A DNA stretch of 37,629 nucleotides from a virus. The stretch is from positions 1 through 37,629 of the IMG/VR virus record IMGVR_UViG_3300042879_000434; one strand, given 5' to 3'. This document shows positions 25,763 through 31,935 of the stretch, piece by piece (the first letter of the stretch is position 1; the number at the start of each line of letters is the position of its first letter). The position numbers and the translations under genes were made by a program. The notes under the pieces are model-generated. The model did no database searches, had not been told where the DNA came from, and was given only the letters and a program-made list of their open reading frames with translations.

Positions 25763-26159
25763 ACGATGGCTCCGGTATGTGGATGCCGAGCTCCGCGCAC
25801 TTGGCCTCGATCAATGCGAGGTAGTCGCTGAACTCCTGCTTGGTGAGCTTGCTGGATCTGCGGATCGGCTTATGTCGCTTGCGGCCAAATCCCTCGATGA
25901 CCTCGGAGCCGAAAGCCTCAATCAGGAAATACTCGTGCAGATCGTTTGTCGTCCAGCCTCGCAGCGTCTCACCGCCTCCCTCGAGGATGGATGGATACAC
26001 CACCCCCCAGAGGAAAGCGTTCTGCTGGTCGCTACGTTTCGGCTTGAATGCCTCGATCGTGACTTGCCACGAGATGCTGGAGTCGAGCCCTCGCACCAAG
26101 ACCGAGACCGCTTGCGCGATCTGGTCTGGTTGAGTGCCGCGAGGAAATACTCGTTTCAA
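25749..26159 (-). CDS. ninB: NinB-like recombination protein (136 aa)
   Basis: Recognised by the segment RSDQQNAFLWGVVYPSILEG, then TTNDLHEYFLIEAFG and the C-terminal RRSSKLTKQEFSDYLALIEA, the order seen in lambda NinB (Orf). That protein binds SSB-coated single-stranded DNA and helps load the annealing protein. It starts with TTG overlapping the SSB-like gene stop (TTGA). The context (annealing protein, exonuclease, SSB-like, NinB) is a coherent homologous-recombination operon. Confidence 0.85.
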   Translation of the reverse strand: MKRVFPRGTQPDQIAQAVSVLVRGLDSSISWQVTIEAFKPKRSDQQNAFLWGVVYPSILEGGGETLRGWTTNDLHEYFLIEAFGSEVIEGFGRKRHKPIRRSSKLTKQEFSDYLALIEAKCAELGIHIPEPSYEQA

Positions 26160-26437
26160 AAGGGGATATCCGCGATATCGTCGTCGCTGAACGTCTCGGT
26201 CACCTGCTGTTGCTTCGGTGCCTGCCGCGGTTCGGCGAGACCATCCTTCGGCTTGACGGACAGCGAGAAGTATTTCTGCCCTGCCAGTCTGCCGTTCTGT
26301 CCGGTCTTGAGCCAGCCGTTAAGCCAATACTCGACGCCGTTGATGTTGATGCTGCCGGTGTAGTCCGGCTGGTTCTCGCTCTGCTTGCGATCGTTCTTGG
26401 CGAGCAGGCCGCGGTTGGTGTTATCAAATTGCTTCAC
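26156..26437 (-). CDS. Small OB-fold / SSB-like protein (93 aa)
   Basis: Starts with GTG overlapping the exonuclease stop by 4 bp. The core YTGSININGVEYWLNGWLKT then GRLAGQKYFSLSVKPKDG is beta-barrel-like, and the tail FSDDDIADIPF ends with the acidic-to-hydrophobic DIPF motif that SSB proteins use to recruit partners. This suggests a short single-stranded-DNA-binding protein. Family assignment is by pattern only. Confidence 0.75.
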   Translation of the reverse strand: MKQFDNTNRGLLAKNDRKQSENQPDYTGSININGVEYWLNGWLKTGQNGRLAGQKYFSLSVKPKDGLAEPRQAPKQQQVTETFSDDDIADIPF

Positions 26438-27033
26438 AGGGTCATCTCCTTCAATGCTTTGATTTTGCGTCGAACTTCTTCCAGAAACCTTTCGACCTTC
26501 TCGGTCATGTTCAGAATGTCGGCTTGGTTGCGCGGTACACGGATCACGTTCAAGCGCAGGCGCTCCGGCAGTTTCGGCTGGTACACGACGTAATCGCACC
26601 AGTCCCTGCCGGTCACGGCGAGTTGCCATTGGATTTGATTGTAGTGATCGGTCGGAACTTTCTTCGACTCAAGCAGGTCTAAAGCGGTCGCCGGCTGGAC
26701 GCACTTGATCTCGATGAGGCCGTCATCCCCGACGAGCCCATCCGGTGAGCAGCCTGCCTCGAGCTTCGGATGCCGGACGAATCCGGTCTGATCGACAATG
26801 ACCGCATTACGAGCCATATAGGCGGCGCGCGCTTCATCCTCGGTATCAATGCCGTGCTGCATCGCGGGGCTCACATACGTCTCCGTAGGCTCTCCCGTGA
26901 GGCGCTCGCATACAAGCTGCGCCTGATAGTTGCGATACCCGGCTTTGCTGCTGTCCATCAGGACGTTGGAGATAGCACTCCCGGTCACAAGACCGAGGCG
27001 CGCCGAGTACCATTCTGGTGATCGTTGTTCCAT
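26434..27033 (-). CDS. YqaJ-family (lambda Exo-like) exonuclease (199 aa)
   Basis: The second ATG (27033) is preferred, with GGAGG about 4 nt upstream, over the overlapping ATG at 27036. The N-terminus RSPEWYSARLGLVTGSAISN and the catalytic block GCSPDGLVGDDGLIEIKC (D98, E108, K110) define the PD-(D/E)xK YqaJ/RecE-type nuclease. A Tyr/Gln segment DHYNQIQWQLAVTG closes the core. It resects dsDNA 5' ends to give the 3' tails that the Sak annealing protein anneals. The stop is 4 bp inside the SSB-like gene. Confidence 0.92.
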   Translation of the reverse strand: MEQRSPEWYSARLGLVTGSAISNVLMDSSKAGYRNYQAQLVCERLTGEPTETYVSPAMQHGIDTEDEARAAYMARNAVIVDQTGFVRHPKLEAGCSPDGLVGDDGLIEIKCVQPATALDLLESKKVPTDHYNQIQWQLAVTGRDWCDYVVYQPKLPERLRLNVIRVPRNQADILNMTEKVERFLEEVRRKIKALKEMTL

Positions 27034-27575
27034 CATTCCTCCGCTGAATGCCAATCGGTTTGCCGGCGCAAAAACGTCGGCCATGAAAGCGTGTCCGTGA
27101 ACGAGCGATCCTCGAGCAGGACATGGTTTGTGGGTTGGGCGGTGTATCGCCCGTTGGTGAGCTGCATGAAATAGAACTCTTTGGATTGCGTTGGTGTGGC
27201 GCTAAACGCATCACCGATCGGCACCAAAGTAAACAGATAGTGTCCCTGATATTCGCCGCTCTTGCACTTGGCTTTGCCGTTCATGCCAGCAAGATACGGG
27301 TACTCGATCATGCTGAACTCGTAGCCGTAGGCGTCCCATGTCTGGGCGTCGGCAGCAGTCCACGGTGCCGCGGTGTTACGGTGCGCAACCTGATGCAACG
27401 GCACGTTACGGTAAACCGCTCCGCACTCGAGCATCACATGGCAACCAAAGGCGCGCCCCGGGTAGCAAGTCAGCCCGAACCAGACGCCCTGCAACCAGTC
27501 GTGCTGGCCGAGGGCGTTGGGCTCCACCCAAACGTACTGATGCGCTGGCAGCGCCCCTGCGTGGGTGTAGAGCAT
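27033..27575 (-). CDS. Unknown protein between annealing protein and exonuclease (180 aa)
   Basis: The longer frame reaching 27878 overlaps the annealing-protein gene in full and has a poor N-terminus, so I use the ATG at 27575, which overlaps that gene's TAA. Notable features are WLQGVWFGLTCYPGRAFGCH, ECGAVYRNVPLHQVAH, then WDAYGYEFSMIEYPYL and YMQ-like YFMQLTNGRY: aromatic- and Cys/His-rich, probably beta-rich. I recognise no domain. Its place inside the recombination operon suggests a partner role. Confidence 0.7.
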   Translation of the reverse strand: MLYTHAGALPAHQYVWVEPNALGQHDWLQGVWFGLTCYPGRAFGCHVMLECGAVYRNVPLHQVAHRNTAAPWTAADAQTWDAYGYEFSMIEYPYLAGMNGKAKCKSGEYQGHYLFTLVPIGDAFSATPTQSKEFYFMQLTNGRYTAQPTNHVLLEDRSFTDTLSWPTFLRRQTDWHSAEE

Positions 27576-28093
27576 TAGGCAAGTTCCTTCTTGCGCGCGG
27601 CAAACTTGTCGATGTAGTTCTGCCGGGTCGCCTCTGGCAGCGACTTGAACAGGATGGTCAACGCATCGACGCTGGTAGCAACCGCCAACTTGGCGTCGAT
27701 CTCGGCGTCCATCTCCTCGCGCTCTGCTTCCGGCAGATCCTCGCCGGCATAGATGTACAAGCCGAGGCCGTGGATCGCGATGCACTTGGCAAGGCAGCGC
27801 ATGATGGCGGTGTTGACCGAGAAGCTGTTCGGATTCTCGATCGCCTTGTTCTTGGCATCGAGCACCGGCAACAAGCAAGTCTTGATGTCGCCCTTGATCT
27901 CGACCGAGACCTTGACCATCCCGGTTCCATCCTTGAGATACATCAATGGCAGGCCGTCGTACTCATGGACGGTGTATCGAGCCGCGGGGTCGATCTTGAG
28001 AACCTCTGCCCAAGCCCATGCCCACGACAGATACGAGAGGCCGACCTTCTTCTCGACATGATCGTTGACGTTGATCTTAAGTAATTCGCTCAT
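27575..28093 (-). CDS. Sak-type single-strand annealing protein (DUF1071) (172 aa)
   Basis: The N-terminus NVNDHVEKKVGLSYLSWAWA with WAEVLKIDP is diagnostic of the DUF1071/SSAP_Sak group; the following strands (TGMVKVSVEIKG, KTCLLPVLD) and helix TAIMRCLAKCIAIHGLG complete the Rad52-like core. An acidic helical tail follows. It anneals complementary single strands made by the YqaJ exonuclease. The start overlaps the small upstream gene's stop (ATGA). Confidence 0.88.
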   Translation of the reverse strand: MSELLKINVNDHVEKKVGLSYLSWAWAWAEVLKIDPAARYTVHEYDGLPLMYLKDGTGMVKVSVEIKGDIKTCLLPVLDAKNKAIENPNSFSVNTAIMRCLAKCIAIHGLGLYIYAGEDLPEAEREEMDAEIDAKLAVATSVDALTILFKSLPEATRQNYIDKFAARKKELA

Positions 28094-28266
28094 GACAGGC
28101 TCCCGTAGATCTTGTCTAGTTCGGTTTCGATTATTGCGTTTAGCTCGGCAAGCGCCCGGTCGCAGGCGGCAATGCGTTCCTGCTCGTCACGCTCCTGCGC
28201 CTCGATCTCCTGCTGGTGCCACCAGCTCTGATCGTCGTTACCCCAAGGGGCGTTATCGATGTGCAT
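28090..28266 (-). CDS. Small acidic helical protein (58 aa)
   Basis: ATG at 28266 preceded by AGGAG. Sequence starts MHIDNAPWGNDDQSWWHQQE and continues as one charged helix (AQERDEQERIAACDRALAEL, TELDKIYGSLS). Unknown function. The stop overlaps the Sak start, so it is coupled. Confidence 0.7.
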   Translation of the reverse strand: MHIDNAPWGNDDQSWWHQQEIEAQERDEQERIAACDRALAELNAIIETELDKIYGSLS

Positions 28267-28372
28267 TGATGATCTCCTGTTGTGAGCAGCCGCCGTCACC
28301 GCACGGGTCGAGTGCGGCAGCCAGTAAGAATAGGACGATGAGCCCGATGAACTGCGGCCAAGGCGACTTCAT
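28253..28372 (-). CDS. 39-aa membrane microprotein
   Basis: Short ORF with ATG (28372) overlapping the upstream stop (ATGA) and GGGAGAAG just before it. Encodes MKSPWPQFIGLIVLFLLAAA followed by LDPCGDGGC and a polar tail: one transmembrane helix or signal segment, then two cysteines. Its end overlaps the next gene by 14 bp. Coupled start and one clean membrane helix support it. It may act on the host envelope early in infection. Confidence 0.55.
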   Translation of the reverse strand: MKSPWPQFIGLIVLFLLAAALDPCGDGGCSQQEIINAHR

Positions 28373-28539
28373 CGCTCTTCTCCCGCCATGCTCTGGACGC
28401 CGGCAACGTAGCCGTCAGACTTGCCGAGGGCGTAGGCATATCCGATCGCTTGTTTGATGAGCGGGTCGAGCGACTTGTTATCGACGAGCTTGGCGAGATC
28501 CTCAGCCACGCGGTCGAGCTCTGACTGGTAGGCGTTCAT
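28369..28539 (-). CDS. Small helical protein (56 aa)
   Basis: ATG at 28539 overlaps the upstream stop (ATGA). MNAYQSELDRVAEDLAKLVD then IKQAIGYAYALGKSDGY: an amphipathic two-helix protein without recognised family. A member of the small-gene string of the leftward operon. Confidence 0.65.
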   Translation of the reverse strand: MNAYQSELDRVAEDLAKLVDNKSLDPLIKQAIGYAYALGKSDGYVAGVQSMAGEER

Positions 28540-28727
28540 GCGGCCTCCTGCAAAGCCTTGACTACGGGAATCCATTCGGCAAAGCGAACTGGGTCGCGCT
28601 CGACTGATTCGAACAAGTCCGGCTGCTCGTCAGGGTTGGCGCGGAAGAACTTGATCTCGCAATCGACGCAGTAATCGTCGCAGGTTCGTTCAGCCACTTC
28701 GCATTTGAAACACCAAGCGTTATTCAT
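28536..28727 (-). CDS. Zinc-knuckle-like protein, first gene of leftward operon (63 aa)
   Basis: ATG at 28727 with AGGAG upstream; the longer frame to 28805 would run through the promoter region. The N-terminus MNNAWCFKCEVAERTCDDYC followed by VDCEIKFF has a CxxC...C-x3-C-x2-C pattern consistent with zinc binding. The rest is acidic (PDEQPDLFESVERDP). Likely an early protein interacting with host factors or DNA; function unknown. Confidence 0.7.
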   Translation of the reverse strand: MNNAWCFKCEVAERTCDDYCVDCEIKFFRANPDEQPDLFESVERDPVRFAEWIPVVKALQEAA

Positions 28728-28762
28728 GTCCGTCTCCTGTGTTGTTTTGCTCGACGGGAGAA

Positions 28763-28804
28763 TGTTAGCACAGGCTACTATCTTCATGTCAACACTTGCT
28801 AACA
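28763..28804. promoter_or_regulatory. Divergent promoter with two operator-like sites
   Basis: Two 18-bp imperfect palindromes of 8-2-8 form share half-site TGTTAGCA: 28763-28780 (TGTTAGCA-CA-GGCTACTA) and 28787-28804 (TGTCAACA-CT-TGCTAACA). The minus strand has a consensus -35 TTGACA (28792-28787), a 17-bp spacer and GCTAAC with an upstream TGT (extended -10). The plus strand has TTGCTA, 17 bp and CATCAT. The sites cover both -35 boxes and the leftward -10, as expected for Cro control of both early operons. Confidence 0.65.
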
Positions 28805-28841
28805 AATTAGTTTGTGGGCATCATGTGCGGCAGGAGGATCT

Positions 28842-29060
28842 ATGACATTCACGGAACTACTGTCCCATTACGGGACTCAGGCAGAGATCGCTCGGGCGTA
28901 TGGCGTCAGCCGTGCCTCGGTCAATCGATGGGCAAAGACAGGCGTGGTACCGGAACTGCGCGTATTGCAGTTTGAGCGCAACCAGAGCCCGCAGGAGCGT
29001 CGGCAGGAGCGCAAGCGCCTACAGGTCGAGGCTGCTCGTCGATGGGCTGAAAAGGGCTGA
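28842..29060 (+). CDS. Cro-like transcriptional regulator (72 aa)
   Basis: ATG at 28842 with GGAGG upstream. The N-terminal MTFTELLSHYGTQAEIARAY then GVSRASVNRWAKTGVVPE is the helix-turn-helix of P22-type Cro proteins, including the Q-x-x-(I/V)-A start and the W-x-(K/x)-x-(G)-x-V-P wing. A basic helical tail (QERRQERKRLQVEAARRW) is unusual. It should bind the paired operators just upstream and repress early transcription. No opposing CI-type repressor gene is present. Confidence 0.85.
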   Translation: MTFTELLSHYGTQAEIARAYGVSRASVNRWAKTGVVPELRVLQFERNQSPQERRQERKRLQVEAARRWAEKG

Positions 29061-29062
29061 CG

Positions 29063-30346
29063 ATGCGATACGGCAGCGTCTGCTCTGGCATTGAGGCAGC
29101 GACCGCAGCATGGCACTCGCTCGGCTGGCAACCGGCATGGTTCAGCGAGATTGAGGCTTTCCCGTCTGCTGTCTTGAAACATCACTATCCCACCGTCCCT
29201 AACTACGGGGACATGACCAAGTTTGAGGAATGGCCTGATGAACCAATTAACCTTCTGGTCGGAGGAACCCCCTGCCAGTCATTCAGCGTTGCAGGACTAC
29301 GCCGAGGACTGGCCGATCCCCGAGGCAATCTCATGCTTACCTACCTTGCGATCGCTCAACGTCACCGGCCTCGATGGCTTGTCTGGGAAAACGTCCCCGG
29401 TGTCTTGTCATCGAACGGTGGACGGGATTTTGGAACCTTCCTCGGGGCGCTGGGGGAGTTGGGGTATGGGTTCGCATACCGAGTGCTGGACGCTCAATGG
29501 TTCGGAGTGGCCCAGCGACGCCGTCGTGTGTTCGTTGTCGGATACCTTGGAGACTGGCAACGTGCCGCAGAGGTTCTTTTTGAGTCCGAAAGCGTGTGCC
29601 GGAATCCTGCGCCGAGCAGAGAAAAGGGGCAAGACGCTGCCAAATGCCTTACAGCAGGCGTTGGAAAACGTTACGACTTTGAAACCGAAACCTTGCCCGT
29701 AGCCTTCCACAACCGCCAAGACCCAGACGTAAGCGGCGACATCACGCACCCACTCGGCGCGAACGATAACGGCATGGCGGTGGCGCAGCCGATCCATTAT
29801 CGCAAAAGCCGCCGCGCACAGTCCGTCAGCGACCATGAGACATGGGTTGAGGATGCAGTCAGCAATACGCTCAACTGTTTTGACGTTGGCGATGTTCGCT
29901 CGACGGATGTAGTAGCGCAGCCAACCTACGGCATCCCCGGTAATTGGATCGGCAGGCAGCCAGAGAATGGCGGCAATGCAGTTGAGCCGATGCACAATGT
30001 GTCGCCGTGCTTGACCAAAACGGATCGGCATGGGGTAGCGCAGCCCGTCCCATTCCGCGATCCATGCCCAACCTTAACCGCAAAGATGCAAGGCTCTTCG
30101 GGATGGGCGCCAACCAATGAAGATGCGCACCTTGTTGGGGTTGCGCATTCCTCTATGCAAGTGCGCCGCCTCACGCCGGTTGAGTGCGAACGTCTGCAAG
30201 GTTTCCCCGACAACTACACCAACATCCCTTGGCGCAAGAGCGCAGAGTCGCCGGATGGGCCGCGGTACAAAGCCCTCGGTAACTCAATGGCGGTGCCGGT
30301 CATGCGCTGGATCGGAAAGAGGATTGCAAAGGTAGACGCCAAGTGA
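29063..30346 (+). CDS. dcm: C5-cytosine DNA methyltransferase (427 aa)
   Basis: Motifs in order: I SVCSGIEAATAAW (residues 5-17), IV GGTPCQSFSVAG with catalytic C71, VI ENV (109-111), VIII QRRRR (151-155), IX RLTPVECERLQGFPDN (369-384) and X YKALGNSMAVPVMRWI. The region 190-362 is the target recognition domain and contains degenerate TLT...VA(Q/F)-type repeats. It methylates cytosine at C5, probably to protect phage DNA from host restriction. It starts 2 bp after the Cro-like gene. A second ORF is nested in it (29238-29702). Confidence 0.93.
   Translation: MRYGSVCSGIEAATAAWHSLGWQPAWFSEIEAFPSAVLKHHYPTVPNYGDMTKFEEWPDEPINLLVGGTPCQSFSVAGLRRGLADPRGNLMLTYLAIAQRHRPRWLVWENVPGVLSSNGGRDFGTFLGALGELGYGFAYRVLDAQWFGVAQRRRRVFVVGYLGDWQRAAEVLFESESVCRNPAPSREKGQDAAKCLTAGVGKRYDFETETLPVAFHNRQDPDVSGDITHPLGANDNGMAVAQPIHYRKSRRAQSVSDHETWVEDAVSNTLNCFDVGDVRSTDVVAQPTYGIPGNWIGRQPENGGNAVEPMHNVSPCLTKTDRHGVAQPVPFRDPCPTLTAKMQGSSGWAPTNEDAHLVGVAHSSMQVRRLTPVECERLQGFPDNYTNIPWRKSAESPDGPRYKALGNSMAVPVMRWIGKRIAKVDAK
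29238..29702 (+). CDS. Overprinted ORF within the methyltransferase gene (154 aa)
   Basis: Open in the +1 frame relative to the methyltransferase, with ATG 8 nt after GAGGA. Sequence starts MNQLTFWSEEPPASHSALQD; the C-terminal part has VVCSLSDTLETGNVPQRFFL followed by SPKACAGILRRAEKRGKTLP. I recall this C-terminal pattern as a recurring phage ORF that overlaps or neighbours C5 methyltransferases, but I could not search. If real it is an overlapping gene of unknown function. It could instead be a shadow kept open by the codon constraints of the methyltransferase. Confidence 0.5.
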   Translation: MNQLTFWSEEPPASHSALQDYAEDWPIPEAISCLPTLRSLNVTGLDGLSGKTSPVSCHRTVDGILEPSSGRWGSWGMGSHTECWTLNGSEWPSDAVVCSLSDTLETGNVPQRFFLSPKACAGILRRAEKRGKTLPNALQQALENVTTLKPKPCP

Positions 30347-30609
30347 AGCGCACCGAATACCACCGAGCCTATTACTGGCGTCGTTTAAGCGAACGGAGAG
30401 CGTCTGCTAGGGCATCTCGACGTAAGGCTAGGGAAAGGGCTGCGATCATCAAGATCGTTTGTGAGGCCGTCACAGAGGCTAGAAACGACAAACCCCCTTT
30501 CGGGGGCTTGACGCTGCCGGGGGATGGCATTACGCTCAACCATGCGAGTTTGCGTGATGCGAAGGTTAACGGGGGTTGCGTTGACCGTCAAGCATCACGC
30601 ATGGTTTAA
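30343..30609 (+). CDS. Basic small protein downstream of methyltransferase (88 aa)
   Basis: GTG start overlapping the methyltransferase stop (GTGA). The N-terminal half is strongly basic (KRTEYHRAYYWRRLSERRAS and RASRRKARERAAIIK), consistent with nucleic-acid binding. The second half lies over a large hairpin (30538-30606), so its codons are constrained by DNA/RNA structure or the gene is read only in part. Function unknown. Confidence 0.5.
   Translation: MKRTEYHRAYYWRRLSERRASARASRRKARERAAIIKIVCEAVTEARNDKPPFGGLTLPGDGITLNHASLRDAKVNGGCVDRQASRMV
30491..30506 (-). terminator. Possible minus-strand hairpin terminator
   Basis: CCCCC/GGGGG stem with loop TTTC (30493-30506). Read on the minus strand it is followed by TTTGTCGTTT, a T-rich tract; on the plus strand the tail is poor. 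It may block antisense transcription into the methyltransferase gene. Confidence 0.35.
30538..30606 (+). other. Large composite hairpin upstream of replication gene
   Basis: Outer stem AACCAT (30538-30543) with ATGGTT (30601-30606); perfect 9-bp stem GCGTGATGC (30552-30560) with GCATCACGC (30592-30600); inner stem GGTTAACG (30564-30571) with CGTTGACC (30579-30586) holding one G-U; 7-nt loop. It ends 26 nt before the replication gene ATG. It could regulate translation or act in DNA as a cruciform. Confidence 0.6.
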
Positions 30610-30632
30610 CTTAATCATGCGAGACGAATACA

Positions 30633-31136
30633 ATGAACTTCTATCCGCGTCATCTGGGTGACTACGCCCGGGATGCCGGCTATCTGTCGATGACAGAGCA
30701 CGGCGCGTATACCCTGCTGCTCGATTGGTACTACGCCAACGAGAAGGCGATCCCGAAAGAACTGATCTATTCCATCTGCAAGGCTTCCTCTCGGCAGGAA
30801 AAGAATGCTGCCGATCGCGTCCTGCGCGCGTTCTTCCAATGGGACATCGAGCAGGGCTGGATGCACAAGAGAGTCGAGGCAGAACTCGCCAAGATGCGGG
30901 AAAAACAGAGCAAAGCGAAAGAGTCTGCTCGTGCTAGATGGGATGCGAACGCAATGCGAACGCATAGCGAACGCAATGCGAACGCAATGCTATCCAATAA
31001 CCAATATCCAATAACCAATAACCAAGATCCATTACCTAAGATTCAGAGTAACGTCGTGCCGGTACAAAACCGTCGCGGCAAGGGGCTCCGTTTAATTGGG
31101 GATATTTTGGGACAGGAGAAGATCGATGGGCGATGA
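30633..31136 (+). CDS. DUF1376 replication protein (167 aa)
   Basis: N-terminus NFYPRHLGDYARDAGYLSMT then EHGAYTLLLDWYYANEKAIP is the DUF1376 signature, found in phage replication-initiator positions. The middle is a winged-helix-like region with RQEKNAADRVLRAFF and a basic helix EAELAKMREKQSKAKESARA. The C-terminal part (residues ~104-131) is encoded by tandem repeats that look like an origin: N-A-(N/M) and NNQ/ITNNQ repeats. It probably binds that origin and recruits host helicase. The SD is weak (GAGA). Confidence 0.85.
   Translation: MNFYPRHLGDYARDAGYLSMTEHGAYTLLLDWYYANEKAIPKELIYSICKASSRQEKNAADRVLRAFFQWDIEQGWMHKRVEAELAKMREKQSKAKESARARWDANAMRTHSERNANAMLSNNQYPITNNQDPLPKIQSNVVPVQNRRGKGLRLIGDILGQEKIDGR
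30943..31025 (+). other. Candidate replication origin with iterons inside the replication gene
   Basis: Four 11-bp direct repeats (xxGCGAACGCA) begin at 30943, 30954, 30965 and 30976, each with GCGAACGCA at exact 11-bp spacing. They are followed by two exact 14-bp AT-rich repeats (TATCCAATAACCAA, 30991-31004 and 31005-31018) and a partial third TAACCAA. Iterons plus an AT-rich unwinding element inside the initiator gene match the lambda-type ori layout. Confidence 0.7.
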
Positions 31137-31464
31137 ATTCATGTACACACCGAGCGTATATACGGGCGCAGGGAAGTCGAGTCCGCAGGACAAACTCGAC
31201 GACCGGAGCGCCTACGCAGTCAAGAACTCCGCGGAGTATTGGACTCAAGCCGTTGCTGAGAACCCGCTAAACCGTTTACGTTTACTCGATGCCAAGCTTG
31301 CTAGACCCGGTGTCGATGTCGAATCTATCAAGGCTCGTGCTGGTGAACTGATCCGTGAGATCGGTGCTGCCAAGGTTCTCGGTGATCCTGATTGTGTCGG
31401 CCTCGTTCGTCAGTTGTTCGGTCAACGCGGTGTCGATCGTTTGAAGGAGAGGGCATCGGCATGA
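31126..31464 (+). CDS. Unknown early protein (112 aa)
   Basis: I chose the ATG at 31126 with GGAG upstream over an earlier frame start at 31096; it overlaps the replication gene end by 11 bp. MGDEFMYTPSVYTGAGKSSP then helical EYWTQAVAENPLNRLRLLDA and ELIREIGAAKVLGDPDCVGL. No Walker A, so it is not a DnaC-like loader, though it occupies that position. Function unknown. Confidence 0.65.
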   Translation: MGDEFMYTPSVYTGAGKSSPQDKLDDRSAYAVKNSAEYWTQAVAENPLNRLRLLDAKLARPGVDVESIKARAGELIREIGAAKVLGDPDCVGLVRQLFGQRGVDRLKERASA

Positions 31465-31679
31465 ACGACGCTATCAATCCTCTGCACTACAAGGCTGGTG
31501 ACATCGAGTGCATCGATGCGATCCAAGCTCAACTCTCGCCTGCTGAATGGCGCGGCTACCTTCGCGGTCAGATCGCTAAATACAACTGGCGACTAGGCTT
31601 GAAAGATTCCGTCGAGCAGGACGCAGCCAAACTGCTGTGGTACGCGATGTTGCTAGCCGGGAGAGACCCTCGTGCATGA
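31461..31679 (+). CDS. DUF3310 (SaV-like) protein (72 aa)
   Basis: ATG overlaps the previous stop (ATGA). The family pattern NPLHYKAGDIECIDAIQAQL, then RGYLRGQIAKYNWRLGLKDS and EQDAAKLLWYAML is complete. DUF3310 proteins are small, widespread in phages and sometimes called nucleotide-kinase-like, but the activity is unproven. Confidence 0.88.
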   Translation: MNDAINPLHYKAGDIECIDAIQAQLSPAEWRGYLRGQIAKYNWRLGLKDSVEQDAAKLLWYAMLLAGRDPRA

Positions 31680-31935
31680 GGACGCATACCGCAGGCTCTG
31701 GGCCTCGGTGCTGTATCAGGCGATCGCTGATGCGAATCGTAAAGGCATCGCTCGAGCAGCCCTGCATTGGATCTATTCGCCGCACGATGAAGCCGGAAGC
31801 CTGCGCTGGATCTGCGATATGCTCGATTACAACTACAACGAGGTTCAACGCCTATGTATGACTCGAGCGGGTCGATCAGAAATCTTGAGGAGGGGTCGTG
31901 TTAGAGCTAACCCTACCTTGGCCGCCTTCGATTAA
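31672..31935 (+). CDS. Small helical phage protein (87 aa)
   Basis: GTG start overlapping the DUF3310 end by 8 bp. Sequence MHEDAYRRLWASVLYQAIAD, then ALHWIYSPHDEAGSLRWICD and LDYNYNEVQRLCMTRAG. The pattern 'W...L.QA..D...ARRWI.S....F..iC...g.....V' is common in phage early regions beside RusA. Helical, role unknown. Overlaps RusA by 38 bp. Confidence 0.75.
   Translation: MHEDAYRRLWASVLYQAIADANRKGIARAALHWIYSPHDEAGSLRWICDMLDYNYNEVQRLCMTRAGRSEILRRGRVRANPTLAAFD

Noticed and set aside
25779-26363. 194-aa plus-strand ORF opposite NinB and the SSB-like gene
   Set aside because: Antisense to two well-supported genes, with no family features.
27576-27878. N-terminal extension of the 27033-27575 gene
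   Set aside because: It would overlap the annealing-protein gene completely and reads as low-complexity Arg/Gln-rich sequence; the ATG at 27575 overlaps the upstream stop as in the rest of the operon.
24810-28727. Lysogeny genes (integrase, CI, excisionase) in the leftward operon
   Set aside because: Every ORF of reasonable size here fits recombination functions or small unknowns; no tyrosine or serine recombinase motif and no second repressor HTH were seen.
30943-31025. CRISPR array
   Set aside because: Repeat units are 11 and 14 bp without spacers of constant size, and lie within a coding gene.
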